Shown here one piece after another: positions 25,558 through 34,846 of a stretch of DNA of 36,322 nt. The notes beneath the pieces were generated by a model. That model was not told where the DNA came from and ran no database searches. It worked only from the letters and a program-made list of their open reading frames with translations. The DNA comes from Bacillota bacterium (GTDB taxonomy: Bacteria; Bacillota_I; Bacilli_A; Izemoplasmatales; UBA1188), in contig JAEYPN010000010.1 in the NCBI GenBank assembly GCA_023410715.1, positions 1 to 36,322 on the forward strand, written 5' to 3'. How positions within the stretch are numbered: position 1 is the first letter of the stretch; each line of letters opens with the position of its first letter. Both the position numbers and the translations under genes were made by a program.

Positions 25558-28086
25558 TTATGCCCCCTTTTTGATTGCGTCTGCAGGCTTCATTTTGCTT
25601 ATCCTATAAGCGGGCAAAGACGCAGAAAGCGCAGTAATAATATAAGATAGTCCTACGATAATGGGTATCGCAAGCCAGTTGAAAGATATAATAGTCGTCC
25701 CTTGCATGAATCCTACTGCTAGTGCTAAGTTTATCGCAAATGTTGCTACGATAAGTAGTCCAAGCGATAATACGGCTATAATAGTCGCAATTAATAATGC
25801 CTCGAAAATAAAAATCTTTTCGGTATCGGTAACTCTTGCGCCTATTGCACGTAATATACCTATTTCTTTTTTCTTCGCTGTCACACCTGTTGTTATAAAA
25901 TTCATGATGAGTAACGCACTAAATAACAGCAAAATTCCTGCCGACGACCAAAATATAATATTAAAAGTATCAAACTTTACCTCGAAATCATATAGTCCAA
26001 GCGAAAAAGGCGCAAATATATAATAACCGTTTTCTCTAAGACTTTTAACAAACTTTTCCATATCATCTTCAGCACCAAGGTTTACCATTAAAACCCGTGC
26101 ATTAACTGATGCGGGATACAGAGTGTCAAACGATGCCGAGTTGACAAATACATCGTTACCTCCGAAAGTATTGCCGTTGACTATCTGCTTTACTTTTACG
26201 TCTTGCAGTATAGCAATTGTCCTTCCAGACTTGTCATTTATCCTTATTGTTATTGTATCGCCGATATGTTGCGGCATAGGTTGAAACCCGGACGAACTGC
26301 TCCACATTATCTGTTCATCAAATACGGAATTATAAACACTTAAAGACAATGCAACTTCATTGTTGGCAAGTTTCGATAAAATTTCGTCCGGCATAACACC
26401 TTCTACGAGATAAACAGATAGCCCTCCGCTGATTTTGTGTTCTTGTTGCCCCTTGAAAATCTGAATGTCATAACAAGGTGAACGCCAATCGTTCTCTTGC
26501 CCATTTTGTTTGAAATCTATGCTGAAACTAGATACTGGCTTGAACTGATTCATATAGGTTTCTTTATTACAGAACACAAGCGAATATAAATATTTCAGCG
26601 TATATTCGTCTATAGCTTTTGCATACGAATCCTCTTCTTCATAGCGTTCCATCAAGGTTGCAAAATTCGTTTCAACGATGCCCGCGATAATGGCAACTTT
26701 AACATCGTTAAAACCTTTTGTTCCGCGCTCCCACAATTCTGAACCAATTAAATCGGCTAACGGCGTGCCTTGCGTTATGTCATAATTATTACCATTTTTT
26801 ATATAAAAATATGCGCTAACTATGGTATTGTCATCGTCGATTATCGCTGTAGCTGTAGATAATGATCTTATCGTAGCATCAGTCAAATATATACTACCAA
26901 GATTTAACTCAAGATAGCCAGGCATCAATTTCAGCCCGGTAACATTTTCGACATCGCTCGCACTTGTTATGAGAACTGAATAATGGATTCCATCAATGAG
27001 TCCATTCTCGTAGGGAACATGAAACCAGTCTCCGTAATATAAACCGGCAACTCCTGCATTAACATAGTTGTTTGACATATAGTCGAACATTGTAGATGGC
27101 ACAGCCTTTTCATCTCCAAATATATCCCAGACACTTATGCTCGTTTCTTTAATATTAAGATTTGGAATTGGACTTACAATAAAGCTTTGCATACCTGTTT
27201 TCTTGATGTTTTTAGTGATTTGTTTTTCAGTGTCGTAAGTGGATATAACGAAAGACATTCCGAACATAACAATTGCAATAACAGAAAGCAGAACTGAAGC
27301 GACAAGTCTTGCTTTTTTATGCCCTAACGCGGATATGACGAACTTAAACACGCTTTTATGCGAGAATTTTGCGTGCTTCAAAGCAACAATCTGCGGTTTC
27401 TCTGACACAATTTTTTCATTATCGTTTGTGATGTCGGAAACAATGTTTCCGTCTTTTAATTCTATCACCCTGTCGCCAAAACGACCGGCTGCTTCCTTAT
27501 CATGGGATACAACAACGACTAATTTGTCGCTTGATAATTCTTTGAGAAGTTCCAAAATATCTTGACTCGTCGTGGAGTCAAGATTTCCTGTCGGCTCGTC
27601 TGCCAATATAATCTGCGGCTTTTTGATTAAAGCACGGGCGATTGCAACGCGTTGCTTTTGCCCGCCTGAAAGTTCCTCTGGATAACGATTTGTAAGTCCC
27701 GCCAAATCAACTTTTTCTAAAGCGGTCTTTATATCGCTTTCACGAACGACCTCACCTTTCATTTCAAGAGCAAGAGAAATGTTTTCATAAACGGTCAGTG
27801 TGTCAAGTAAATGGAATTCCTGAAAAATAAATCCCAAACTCGTGTTTCTGTATGCGTCTAAGATGAAATTTGAGGAAAGTGCATCCGCCCCAAGAAAGAT
27901 ATCACCGCCTGTCGGCTTATCCAGACCACCGAGTAAATTGAGCAGTGTGGACTTCCCGCTTCCGCTCTTGCCGATGATAAAGACCATACCCTTTTCGGGC
28001 AAGTTAAAACTGATGTTGTTTAATGCGACAACTTCTTGTCCTGATTTCGATTGGTATACTTTGCGTATATTACTCAACTGTATCAT
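25558..28086 (-). CDS. MacB/FtsX-type ABC transporter, ATPase fused to permease
   Basis: An 842-residue type VII ABC protein. The N-terminal ATPase has Walker A GKSGSGKST (39-47), LSGGQ (139-143) and Walker B ILADE with Glu164, in the LolD/MacB style (LADEPTGNLD). A first helix lies at about 258-280, a large extracytoplasmic domain at about 285-715, then three helices to about 830, ending in PAYRISKMKPADAIKKG, typical of FtsX permeases. The fused layout is MacB-like. Such proteins move no substrate through a pore; they transmit ATP-driven motion to extracytoplasmic partners, extracting lipoproteins or controlling surface enzymes. Likely partners here are the secreted protein upstream and the lipoprotein downstream (inference from the operon). 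GGAGG precedes the ATG. Confidence 0.9.
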   Translation of the reverse strand: MIQLSNIRKVYQSKSGQEVVALNNISFNLPEKGMVFIIGKSGSGKSTLLNLLGGLDKPTGGDIFLGADALSSNFILDAYRNTSLGFIFQEFHLLDTLTVYENISLALEMKGEVVRESDIKTALEKVDLAGLTNRYPEELSGGQKQRVAIARALIKKPQIILADEPTGNLDSTTSQDILELLKELSSDKLVVVVSHDKEAAGRFGDRVIELKDGNIVSDITNDNEKIVSEKPQIVALKHAKFSHKSVFKFVISALGHKKARLVASVLLSVIAIVMFGMSFVISTYDTEKQITKNIKKTGMQSFIVSPIPNLNIKETSISVWDIFGDEKAVPSTMFDYMSNNYVNAGVAGLYYGDWFHVPYENGLIDGIHYSVLITSASDVENVTGLKLMPGYLELNLGSIYLTDATIRSLSTATAIIDDDNTIVSAYFYIKNGNNYDITQGTPLADLIGSELWERGTKGFNDVKVAIIAGIVETNFATLMERYEEEDSYAKAIDEYTLKYLYSLVFCNKETYMNQFKPVSSFSIDFKQNGQENDWRSPCYDIQIFKGQQEHKISGGLSVYLVEGVMPDEILSKLANNEVALSLSVYNSVFDEQIMWSSSSGFQPMPQHIGDTITIRINDKSGRTIAILQDVKVKQIVNGNTFGGNDVFVNSASFDTLYPASVNARVLMVNLGAEDDMEKFVKSLRENGYYIFAPFSLGLYDFEVKFDTFNIIFWSSAGILLLFSALLIMNFITTGVTAKKKEIGILRAIGARVTDTEKIFIFEALLIATIIAVLSLGLLIVATFAINLALAVGFMQGTTIISFNWLAIPIIVGLSYIITALSASLPAYRISKMKPADAIKKGA

Positions 28087-28122
28087 TAATGCCTCCGTTC
28101 ATGATACCTTTACATGCGTATA

Positions 28123-28148
28123 GTTTAGGCGGTTTGCACCGCCTAAAC
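28123..28148 (-). promoter_or_regulatory. Perfect 11-bp hairpin between operon genes
   Basis: GTTTAGGCGGT (28123-28133) pairs perfectly with ACCGCCTAAAC (28138-28148) around a 4-nt loop, in the 99-bp gap between the secreted-protein gene and the ABC gene. No T run follows on the minus strand, so it is more likely an mRNA stability or processing element, or a partial attenuator, than a full terminator. Confidence 0.6.
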
Positions 28149-28185
28149 CCGTTTCGCACGATTATACCATTTTCCTGCGATTTTA

Positions 28186-31100
28186 TTAAGGATTATTATA
28201 ACCAATTCCTTGGTCGCAATATGCTCCGAAGTATTTTTTCTGGTCATAAGAACCTATGCCAAGAAATCCTTTGTAGGTTATAAGGCTTCCAGCATCTAGT
28301 GACCCACCACAACCACTGCTTACGAGATTGTTTAACCCATAATTTACGCCAGCAATTTTGCCTATATACGGCGCAACGCTCTTATTCCCATCTATTTCCG
28401 CCTTCAACGTTACAAATGCTATCGTTGCATAGTTATAGCAACTATAAATCTGACCTTGATAGTTGTATCCGACAATGCCTCCAGCTCCGCGGTTATTAGC
28501 ATAGATTTGATATAACTCAACTCTCGTATCAGAACCCGTCCAGCAACTGTATAGCATCCCATCATTGTTATCTCCAACAATTCCACCGACATATCCATTA
28601 GCAAAAACAGTTGTAGAATTCCAAATATTGCAGTCATACATGCTGTAATTGTAGTTCCCGCTTGGATAATAAGGTCTGCTCGTATTTACTGAATTGTTGT
28701 ATCCAGTAATACCACCAACATAGGAAAGCATGTGGTGTACTTTTATGCTTCCATATCTTAAATCAACACTTTGCAATAGACCATAGTTACGCCCGGATAC
28801 TCCGCCAACATATAGCCAACTTGACTCGTTATCATGATTGGGATATTCCGACACGATCTTAAGATAGTTAATGTTTAAATTCTTTATCGCTCCGTAGTTG
28901 ACGCTGCAGAATCCGCCAATATACGATGCTTGCGGCACGAGGCTTATAGTATAACTGATATTATCCAAGCTATATTCGCTTCCATCATATATTCCATAAA
29001 AATACTTCGTATGCAGGTCATGCGCTGACTCGTTAAAGTTAAGATTTGCGCTTTGTTTATAGTAATATGAAGACGAAGCTGTTTTAGCAATGCTGTTGAA
29101 GTGCCGAACCTTGCTGATAATATAGGGATTTGCCAAAGTCCCCGAGCCTGATTCGAATAAACTCGGCATACTGTAAGAAGACAAAATGGATTTGCCTACG
29201 TAATGTTCATCGTTGAACGCATCAACATAGTATATTCCAACAATATCGATATATAAAGAGGTGTTATATGTATTGCCGAGTGTGTTGTAATTAGCTAAGA
29301 AGCTAACTTCGCCTTGTTTTCCGTTTGTAGCGGAGGAAAGATTTATGCGAGTATCCTTGTTAGAATTCAAATAATAAACAAATTCTGTCGAATATGGATA
29401 TATTTTATATCTAATGCCTGTCACAAATTTAGGTATAGAATATTTAAACTGCATATCCTCGCCATTAATCATGCCTGTGATACTTGCGATCTCCTCGAAT
29501 TTTGGAATAATATCCAATCTGTCAATCATGACAGGTTGCCCATTTGAGTTTGCAACCCAAGCATATACACGTATGCCATTTCCGCCAATAGGAGTACTAG
29601 CTTCCAATTTAATTTGAGTGTTGGTAGGATTTCTAAATACATAAATCCCAAAAGACGTCGACTGATTGACATATTCAAATGTTACATTCGGAACGCTAAT
29701 CCCATTAACTAACAATCCCAATGTATAGGTTTCATTGCGTGTTAAGAAATAAGTGGATTCCGCCGTTGTTACGTTCGCACCTCCAGTAATTTTCCATTGA
29801 TACGCAACGCCAGCTTTGTTTATTGTAATGGTGTTGCTTGTCGTTGTGTCGTTTTTTACGCCTACATAGTACGTTGTACCGGCGCTAAAGCTGTCCTTGT
29901 AAAAGTTTCCGGGAAAATAACCGCCTGTTGTTGACGAAAGTGTAGAATCATTTTTTCTAACGATAAATGAAGCCCCGCCCATGTTTGTGAGTGTAATCGC
30001 GTATTCTGCGGTTTCAGGCGCTGTAAACTTAACATATGTATAGTTCGCCCCGTCCATAGTAATAGATAGGTTGGACGACAATACTGCAGGCTCAGCAATC
30101 GTAAACGCAATGTTGGTCGACACGGAGGATTTGTTTTCTAACAAAATATAGTAATTCCCCGGGACAAACGGATGCGTGAGTTTTGCAGTCGGCGATATTG
30201 CTCCATATGCAGTGTAACTATACCATGAATTGTTCGTGAAAAGCGCTTTGATAACTACATTTGGATTCCCTGTAGCCAATGCCTTAACTTGCGATAGCGA
30301 TGTGACTTTTATAATATAATTAGCGTACATAGGTATCGACAAGGAGGTGCTTACCGCACTCGCCGCAATTGATTTTGGTGTAACAATAATTGATGATGTC
30401 AGTTTTGTCGTATTGCTTCCTGAAATCTCGATAGTATGCGTTCCCGAAGACAGGAATTTGGTCAACTGGTTGTTCGAAAAAGAAACAACCGAACCGTCTA
30501 TTTTTATACTCATTTGCGAAGCGTTCCCAATGGTTAAAGTATAATCACTTGCATAAGTCGATTGGAAATTGAACTTAGCAATTCCATTCGGTAGCAACGT
30601 AAAAGACCTACTATTCTCCAACGTTACCGATTGGCTTTGTAGGGTTCTGATATTTGTGCGAGAACTCCTATCTGATGTCGTTCGACTCGTAATCGTAGAA
30701 TTCCCTGTAATGAAATTGGTAGATTCGGTAACTACACTCAGCTGAATAGTGTCAATTACCCTTGTATACCAGTCTTCTGTCATTCCTAATGTGAATACGC
30801 CACGGACATAGTTATTTTCGTTGCTTCTTCCAAACAACAAAGGCTTCGTATCGTCAGATAACAGTTGCGCAAGCGCACTTTTATTCAGATTAGGATAGTG
30901 GGCAAGCTGTTCTGCTTTCGAGTTGTAATATTGCGTATTATAATAGTCGCCATACTCTATATTTTCTTTGAAGTCGTTCATAACGTTTTGAACTAATTCA
31001 ACCCCATACTCTATAATAGATATAGCATCACCAAGATACGTAAAAAAACCTAAACCAAACTTGAGAGTAGTCCATGCCGTAGCTCCTATTAATGCTTGAT

Positions 31101-31941
31101 TGCTAACGCCGGAGAAATTAATGTTTGCGCGTGTAATAAAAGAGCCGTTATCGTAGGTTCTATTGTATCCGCTATCGCCGATATTCAACTCTTGCTCATT
31201 GTATAGAGAAAGTCCAAACGATATATCTTTTAAGAAATATGTCGTGGTTTCCGTGTAGTAATAATACGTCGTGTTGCTTTCTGATTCTTGCGTTACGATA
31301 GGAACCGCCGCTACAACGCTCGTTAAAGAAGAAACGTTATATTTCAACAACGAATTCCCTGTCGCAAAGCTGTTGTTGTCGGTTAGATAATAATATGTGT
31401 ATTCGAAAATAGGACGTATTTCGATAACATATTGACTTGGATAACTTGGATTATTTAATGGATACTTGATAATATCAAAAACAAGTACAACCGACTTGTT
31501 CTCGTATGCGTTGTTGTCCAACTGCGTTGTATTCACATAAAACCCGTATTCACGTCCGATATGGAGATACGTGCCACGACGTTCAAACAGTTGACGAGGA
31601 ACAATTTTGGTAATTGGGTCATCTGCGTTAGTACTAACATTTACAACGTTATTACTTACGGTTGTGGTTGACCCACTCCTATAGAGTTGCGTTTTATAAT
31701 CATTTATGCCTTTTCCACTTTGCGCCGATGTTGGCTGATAAAGTAAATCGCTATCCGTATAGAGATCAAAATATGCTTGGTCATACGAATATGACGAATT
31801 GATCGATCCAACATCAGCAGCATATGCCGTTAACGGCTCAAATGTGCCTCCAAATATGCCGAACATGGTTGCTGCCGCGATTACGAAAAAAAGGGCAAGA
31901 AAAGCCAGTGACTTACAAATGTGTTGTTGTTTAGTGTTCAA
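28186..31941 (-). CDS. Large secreted protein with PPC-like and GLUG repeats
   Basis: A 1251-residue protein with a Sec signal peptide (hydrophobic core 11-30, cleavage after AYA at about 41). Residues 45-440 match no family I recognise and include a region rich in Tyr, Ser and Thr. About 445-520 and 630-710 look like pre-peptidase C-terminal (PPC) beta domains. GSGTLANPYIIS (932-943) opens a carboxy-terminal GLUG module, with repeats YVGGVSGRNYG, YVGGITGYNN, YVGGIVGDNN, GAGGIVGYNY and YIGKIAGVNYG between 1044 and 1202. No LPxTG, lipobox or catalytic motif is visible, so it is either released or held by partners. The start is TTG behind a near-perfect AAAGGAGGT. First gene of the island operon. 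Adhesin or surface-layer role is inferred. Confidence 0.85.
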   Translation of the reverse strand: MNTKQQHICKSLAFLALFFVIAAATMFGIFGGTFEPLTAYAADVGSINSSYSYDQAYFDLYTDSDLLYQPTSAQSGKGINDYKTQLYRSGSTTTVSNNVVNVSTNADDPITKIVPRQLFERRGTYLHIGREYGFYVNTTQLDNNAYENKSVVLVFDIIKYPLNNPSYPSQYVIEIRPIFEYTYYYLTDNNSFATGNSLLKYNVSSLTSVVAAVPIVTQESESNTTYYYYTETTTYFLKDISFGLSLYNEQELNIGDSGYNRTYDNGSFITRANINFSGVSNQALIGATAWTTLKFGLGFFTYLGDAISIIEYGVELVQNVMNDFKENIEYGDYYNTQYYNSKAEQLAHYPNLNKSALAQLLSDDTKPLLFGRSNENNYVRGVFTLGMTEDWYTRVIDTIQLSVVTESTNFITGNSTITSRTTSDRSSRTNIRTLQSQSVTLENSRSFTLLPNGIAKFNFQSTYASDYTLTIGNASQMSIKIDGSVVSFSNNQLTKFLSSGTHTIEISGSNTTKLTSSIIVTPKSIAASAVSTSLSIPMYANYIIKVTSLSQVKALATGNPNVVIKALFTNNSWYSYTAYGAISPTAKLTHPFVPGNYYILLENKSSVSTNIAFTIAEPAVLSSNLSITMDGANYTYVKFTAPETAEYAITLTNMGGASFIVRKNDSTLSSTTGGYFPGNFYKDSFSAGTTYYVGVKNDTTTSNTITINKAGVAYQWKITGGANVTTAESTYFLTRNETYTLGLLVNGISVPNVTFEYVNQSTSFGIYVFRNPTNTQIKLEASTPIGGNGIRVYAWVANSNGQPVMIDRLDIIPKFEEIASITGMINGEDMQFKYSIPKFVTGIRYKIYPYSTEFVYYLNSNKDTRINLSSATNGKQGEVSFLANYNTLGNTYNTSLYIDIVGIYYVDAFNDEHYVGKSILSSYSMPSLFESGSGTLANPYIISKVRHFNSIAKTASSSYYYKQSANLNFNESAHDLHTKYFYGIYDGSEYSLDNISYTISLVPQASYIGGFCSVNYGAIKNLNINYLKIVSEYPNHDNESSWLYVGGVSGRNYGLLQSVDLRYGSIKVHHMLSYVGGITGYNNSVNTSRPYYPSGNYNYSMYDCNIWNSTTVFANGYVGGIVGDNNDGMLYSCWTGSDTRVELYQIYANNRGAGGIVGYNYQGQIYSCYNYATIAFVTLKAEIDGNKSVAPYIGKIAGVNYGLNNLVSSGCGGSLDAGSLITYKGFLGIGSYDQKKYFGAYCDQGIGYNNP

Positions 31942-32018
31942 ACTAAACCTCCTTTTTTTAATTATACTTTGAAAGTCTTATAATATGATATTGAACGTGT
32001 ATGCAAACTTCAGTTTAT

Positions 32019-32048
32019 ATTATAGCACGAACTTATAGTGCGTGTAAA
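32019..32048 (-). promoter_or_regulatory. Promoter and operator-like palindrome of the island operon
   Basis: On the minus strand TTTACA (32043-32048) and TATAAT (32019-32024) are 18 bp apart, about 80 bp upstream of the TTG start. The spacer carries an inverted repeat GCAC (32025-32028) N9 GTGC (32038-32041), placed where a bound repressor would block RNA polymerase. The neighbouring XRE pseudogene is a natural candidate for the former repressor (inference). Confidence 0.6.
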
Positions 32049-32266
32049 TATTTTTCCCAATTCAGGATTTTTTGTATTACAATTATACCTTAACAGCATA
32101 TGTCGAGATTTAAATGTCTAAAACTATGGCATATTCACTGTTTTGCACAACATATTCCTATGTTTCATTCGCGTATAATTGGTCACACAAAAGTTTGCGC
32201 CTCGCCCGTTTGAAACGCCCCAAAAAAGACCCCATTCGCATTTTACGCTATTCCACTGAATATACA

Positions 32267-32283
32267 TAACGTATTACTGTTGT
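32267..32283 (+). repeat. 17-bp direct repeat, copy 1
   Basis: TAACGTATTACTGTTGT, identical to 32671-32687, 404 bp away, upstream of the XRE pseudogene. Confidence 0.8.
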
Positions 32284-32414
32284 ATATTCCAAGACAACAA
32301 TATACTATCTTAGGTCATAAAAGTCTATCGAAATATGACGAATAACTTTTTTAACTGCAATAAAACAATACTGCTTCATAACGCGAATAAAAAACTGTGG
32401 ATTTGGATAAAATC

Positions 32415-32734
32415 ATGGGCAAACTATCCAATAGGAGAATTAAAAGTACGGATAAAAAATTATTTGCAGAGCGTTTACAACAACATCGTGAATTTAACAA
32501 ATCACGCAAAGAGATTTTGCCGCAGCTCTTGGTGTCAGTGAACGTAATTATCAATATTATAAAGCTCAACAAGACCAACGAATGCCCTCAATAGTCGTGC
32601 TAATCAACATCGCCGATCGCTTAGATATCAGCATCGATTACCTACTCGGAACAACCAAGAATTCAAAGACTAACGTATTACTGTTGTTTTACTATATGAT
32701 AAAGTCGCCATCATCAAAAAGAATAACCTATTAA
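32415..32734 (+). pseudogene. Frameshifted XRE-family regulator
   Basis: Starting at ATG 32415, the frame encodes KKLFAERLQQHREFN. A 1-nt shift near 32496-32503 moves the rest of the helix-turn-helix into another frame: ITQRDFAAALGVSERNYQYYK, then INIADRLDISIDYLLGTT, and it ends at TAA 32732-32734. Both parts together make a typical XRE DNA-binding protein of about 100 residues. It is divergent from the surface operon and has similarly raised GC, so it probably arrived with it. Unless a sequencing error is responsible, the regulator is lost. Confidence 0.8.
32671..32687 (+). repeat. 17-bp direct repeat, copy 2
   Basis: Identical to 32267-32283. It lies inside the C-terminal codons of the XRE pseudogene (after GTTKNSKTN), so the end of that gene may itself be a recombination product. 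Confidence 0.8.
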
Positions 32735-33511
32735 ATTAAGACGCTCATGATATTAGTGAGGATTCATGGTTACGAAAAACTTTCCGTGTAACCAAGCGAT
32801 TCGCCGTTTTCCATTTCACCGATAACCCAAAGCACATAAACTCCGAGATTTAGGGCAGAATTCAAAGAAAGCTAAGCCCAAGTCTGTCTTCAAAATATAT
32901 CATGATTTGGCTGTAGTCGCAAGCCCGACCCCTCGCGGACATCGTCCATTTCTTTGTCCTTGATGGATAATAACACTATCATCATATCTGGTGCAAGTCA
33001 TATTGTTTTCATATTAAAAATTTTTTGCTATTCCGTAGCATGAAATTTTTGATTTTACTCATTGGGTGTTCAGGTATTGCCATTTTAAGCTTGACGTTGC
33101 CTATCAGCGGCACTATGTATAATCTCAGCATATCAACTTATATGCCTAATTGTTCTTGTAAATAAGCCTTGTTCTTGGCTTGGTACAGTATTTAAATATA
33201 ACCCCGGCTTTGGTCTTACCGGCTTTCTTATCAATCAAATTTACCCGACTTCCAACCTTTTATTTAAACTTTCTTTTAACAGTTGTGTAAAAGAATTGAA
33301 ATGAGTTTACTTGTGATATAAATCAATCCTCAATATTTTGTCTAGTTTTTTGGGATTACACCCAAACTCACGGGCGCGTTTTATCTTTTTTCTTATATCA
33401 TACCGACTCCGTTAAAAGAAGCACGCACGCCTCAAATGGTATCGATTGGGCGTATTTTAAACTTAAATTTCATGCAAGCAAAATCAAAAAAACGCAAATA
33501 GAATTGAAATG
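32735..33511. other. Decayed region of about 780 bp without an intact gene
   Basis: Mixed GC sequence with only short protein-like fragments: on the minus strand near 33310-33410 RYDIRKKIKRAREFG then CNPKKLDKILRIDLYHK, and on the plus strand near 33412-33500 a tail reading MVSIGRILNLNF then MQAKSKKRK. Neither can be assigned to a family. It looks like the debris of earlier mobile DNA. Confidence 0.5.
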
Positions 33512-33514
33512 GTA

Positions 33515-33565
33515 AGATGTTTGTAGACACAAAAAAACATTGTGTCTATGAACATCTTTTTTCTT
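33515..33565 (+). terminator. Hairpin at the left end of the IS3 element
   Basis: AGATGTTTGTAGACACAA pairs with TTGTGTCTATGAACATCT (two mismatched positions) around a short A-rich loop, then TTTTTTCTTTT follows. It would stop transcripts entering the element from the left and limit transposase expression. Confidence 0.7.
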
Positions 33566-33611
33566 TTATAATATAAATATATTTCTCAAAGGAATTACGG
33601 AGGTGGAAAAT

Positions 33612-33959
33612 ATGGGAAGACCTAAAGGTGGAATAAATAAATTTTGGACAAAAGAAGAAAAATATGAAATTATTCTCCCTATTTTAAATGGAGAATGTTC
33701 TTCATATGAAAGAGCTAATGAAGTTGGCGTTTATAATGGTCAAATAAGATGTTGGATTATGAAATATAACCAGGGTGGTATGGAATCTTTAGAAAATAAA
33801 CGTAAACCTGGTAATCCGTTACAAAAATATCAAGCTAAAAAAGAATTATCTTATTCAGAACAATTAGAGTATGAAAATATGAAATTGCGAATCGAGAACG
33901 AACGATTAAAAAAAGGATATACATCAAAGGAGGCGGATCTAGCAAAACGAAAGAAATAA
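33612..33959 (+). CDS. IS3 OrfA (transposase N-terminal part)
   Basis: A 115-residue DNA-binding protein: helix-turn-helix segment (WTKEEKYEIILPIL...SYERANEVGVYNGQIRCWIMKYNQGG) and a C-terminal leucine-zipper-like helix (YENMKLRIENERLKKG). ATG 33612 is chosen because GGAGG lies 8 nt upstream. The heptamer A AAA AAA G at 33908-33914 is a classic -1 frameshift site joining it to OrfB; the AAAGGAGG at 33925-33932 lies downstream of that site. It is not closely related to the decayed OrfA at 21467. Confidence 0.88.
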   Translation: MGRPKGGINKFWTKEEKYEIILPILNGECSSYERANEVGVYNGQIRCWIMKYNQGGMESLENKRKPGNPLQKYQAKKELSYSEQLEYENMKLRIENERLKKGYTSKEADLAKRKK

Positions 33960-34846
33960 TACAGAAAGAATATGAAATAATAGAGATATTAAGTAAAGAG
34001 TATAACGTAGAGTCGCTGTGCAAATCTATCGGATTATCTCGTTCTGGTTATTATAAATGGTTGAAAAGAAAAGGTACATTAAACAGATACCAAAACGATA
34101 GATTATTACTTTGTAATATGATCAAAGAATACCATAGTAATCATAAATCATGGGGTTATAGACATTTAGCGGCCGAAATAAGAAAAGATACTGGTTGGAT
34201 TTTCTCTAATAACTTATGCCATAAATGTTGTAAAGCCTTGAAAATTCATTCAAAAGCAAGAAAATCACCTTATAAAAAACCTGGTGATGAAAGTATTAAG
34301 TATCCAAATATTATTTGGAATAATTGGGAAGCTTCAAGACCTTTTGAAAAGATAGTAACTGATACAACTATTTTTTATAACAATAATAAACAATATGATT
34401 TAACGTTGTATATCGATGTTTTCAATAACGAAATAGTAGCGTACGACCTAGCAAGTAGCAAACATGGTGCAAATCTTTCTAGTCATATTAAAGCACTAAA
34501 AAAATTATTAAAAGAAAAAATAAAAAGAGGATATAAAGACCTTGAAACGATTGTCCACTCCGACCAAGGTGTTATATATTCCTCAATGGTATTTGCCAAT
34601 ACCCATAAAGATTATAACATTAAACGCTCTATGAGTCGAGCGGGAACTCCAACAGATAACCCAATAATTGAATCTTTAAACGGATGGATTAAAGAGGAAT
34701 TGGCACTAGACTTCAATTTATATAAAACAGACAATGTGCATAAAACTATCAAAGAATACATCAAATATTATAACAATGAACGTTTAGCATATTCATTGCA
34801 ATATAAAAGCCCTGTTCAATACAGAACAGAGCTATCATTAAATTAA
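33914..34846 (+). CDS. IS3 OrfB (transposase catalytic part)
   Basis: About 310 codons in the -1 frame relative to OrfA, entered by slippage at 33908-33914. No ATG with a ribosome site is present at its 5' end (a TTG at 34061 is internal to the HTH_21 region, after GLSRSGYYKW), so it is expressed as an OrfAB fusion. The integrase core shows Asp in IVTDTTIF, Asp in IVHSDQGVIYSS and Glu in NPIIESLNGWIKEE, and the tail YYNNERLAYSLQYKSPVQY is typical. All catalytic residues and the frame are intact, so the element may still move. Confidence 0.88.
   Translation, partial: RIYIKGGGSSKTKEIIQKEYEIIEILSKEYNVESLCKSIGLSRSGYYKWLKRKGTLNRYQNDRLLLCNMIKEYHSNHKSWGYRHLAAEIRKDTGWIFSNNLCHKCCKALKIHSKARKSPYKKPGDESIKYPNIIWNNWEASRPFEKIVTDTTIFYNNNKQYDLTLYIDVFNNEIVAYDLASSKHGANLSSHIKALKKLLKEKIKRGYKDLETIVHSDQGVIYSSMVFANTHKDYNIKRSMSRAGTPTDNPIIESLNGWIKEELALDFNLYKTDNVHKTIKEYIKYYNNERLAYSLQYKSPVQYRTELSLN

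Noticed and set aside
24128..31941. Numerous plus-strand open frames opposite the LRR, ABC and secreted-protein genes
   Set aside because: All are antisense shadows in higher-GC DNA where stops are rarer; none has a ribosome site or recognisable domain.
32335..32594. Overlapping small open frames around the XRE locus as separate genes
   Set aside because: They are frame fragments of the frameshifted XRE gene or its antisense.
33835..34023. Minus-strand frame opposite the IS3 frameshift region
   Set aside because: Antisense to OrfA/OrfB, with no start signal or similarity.
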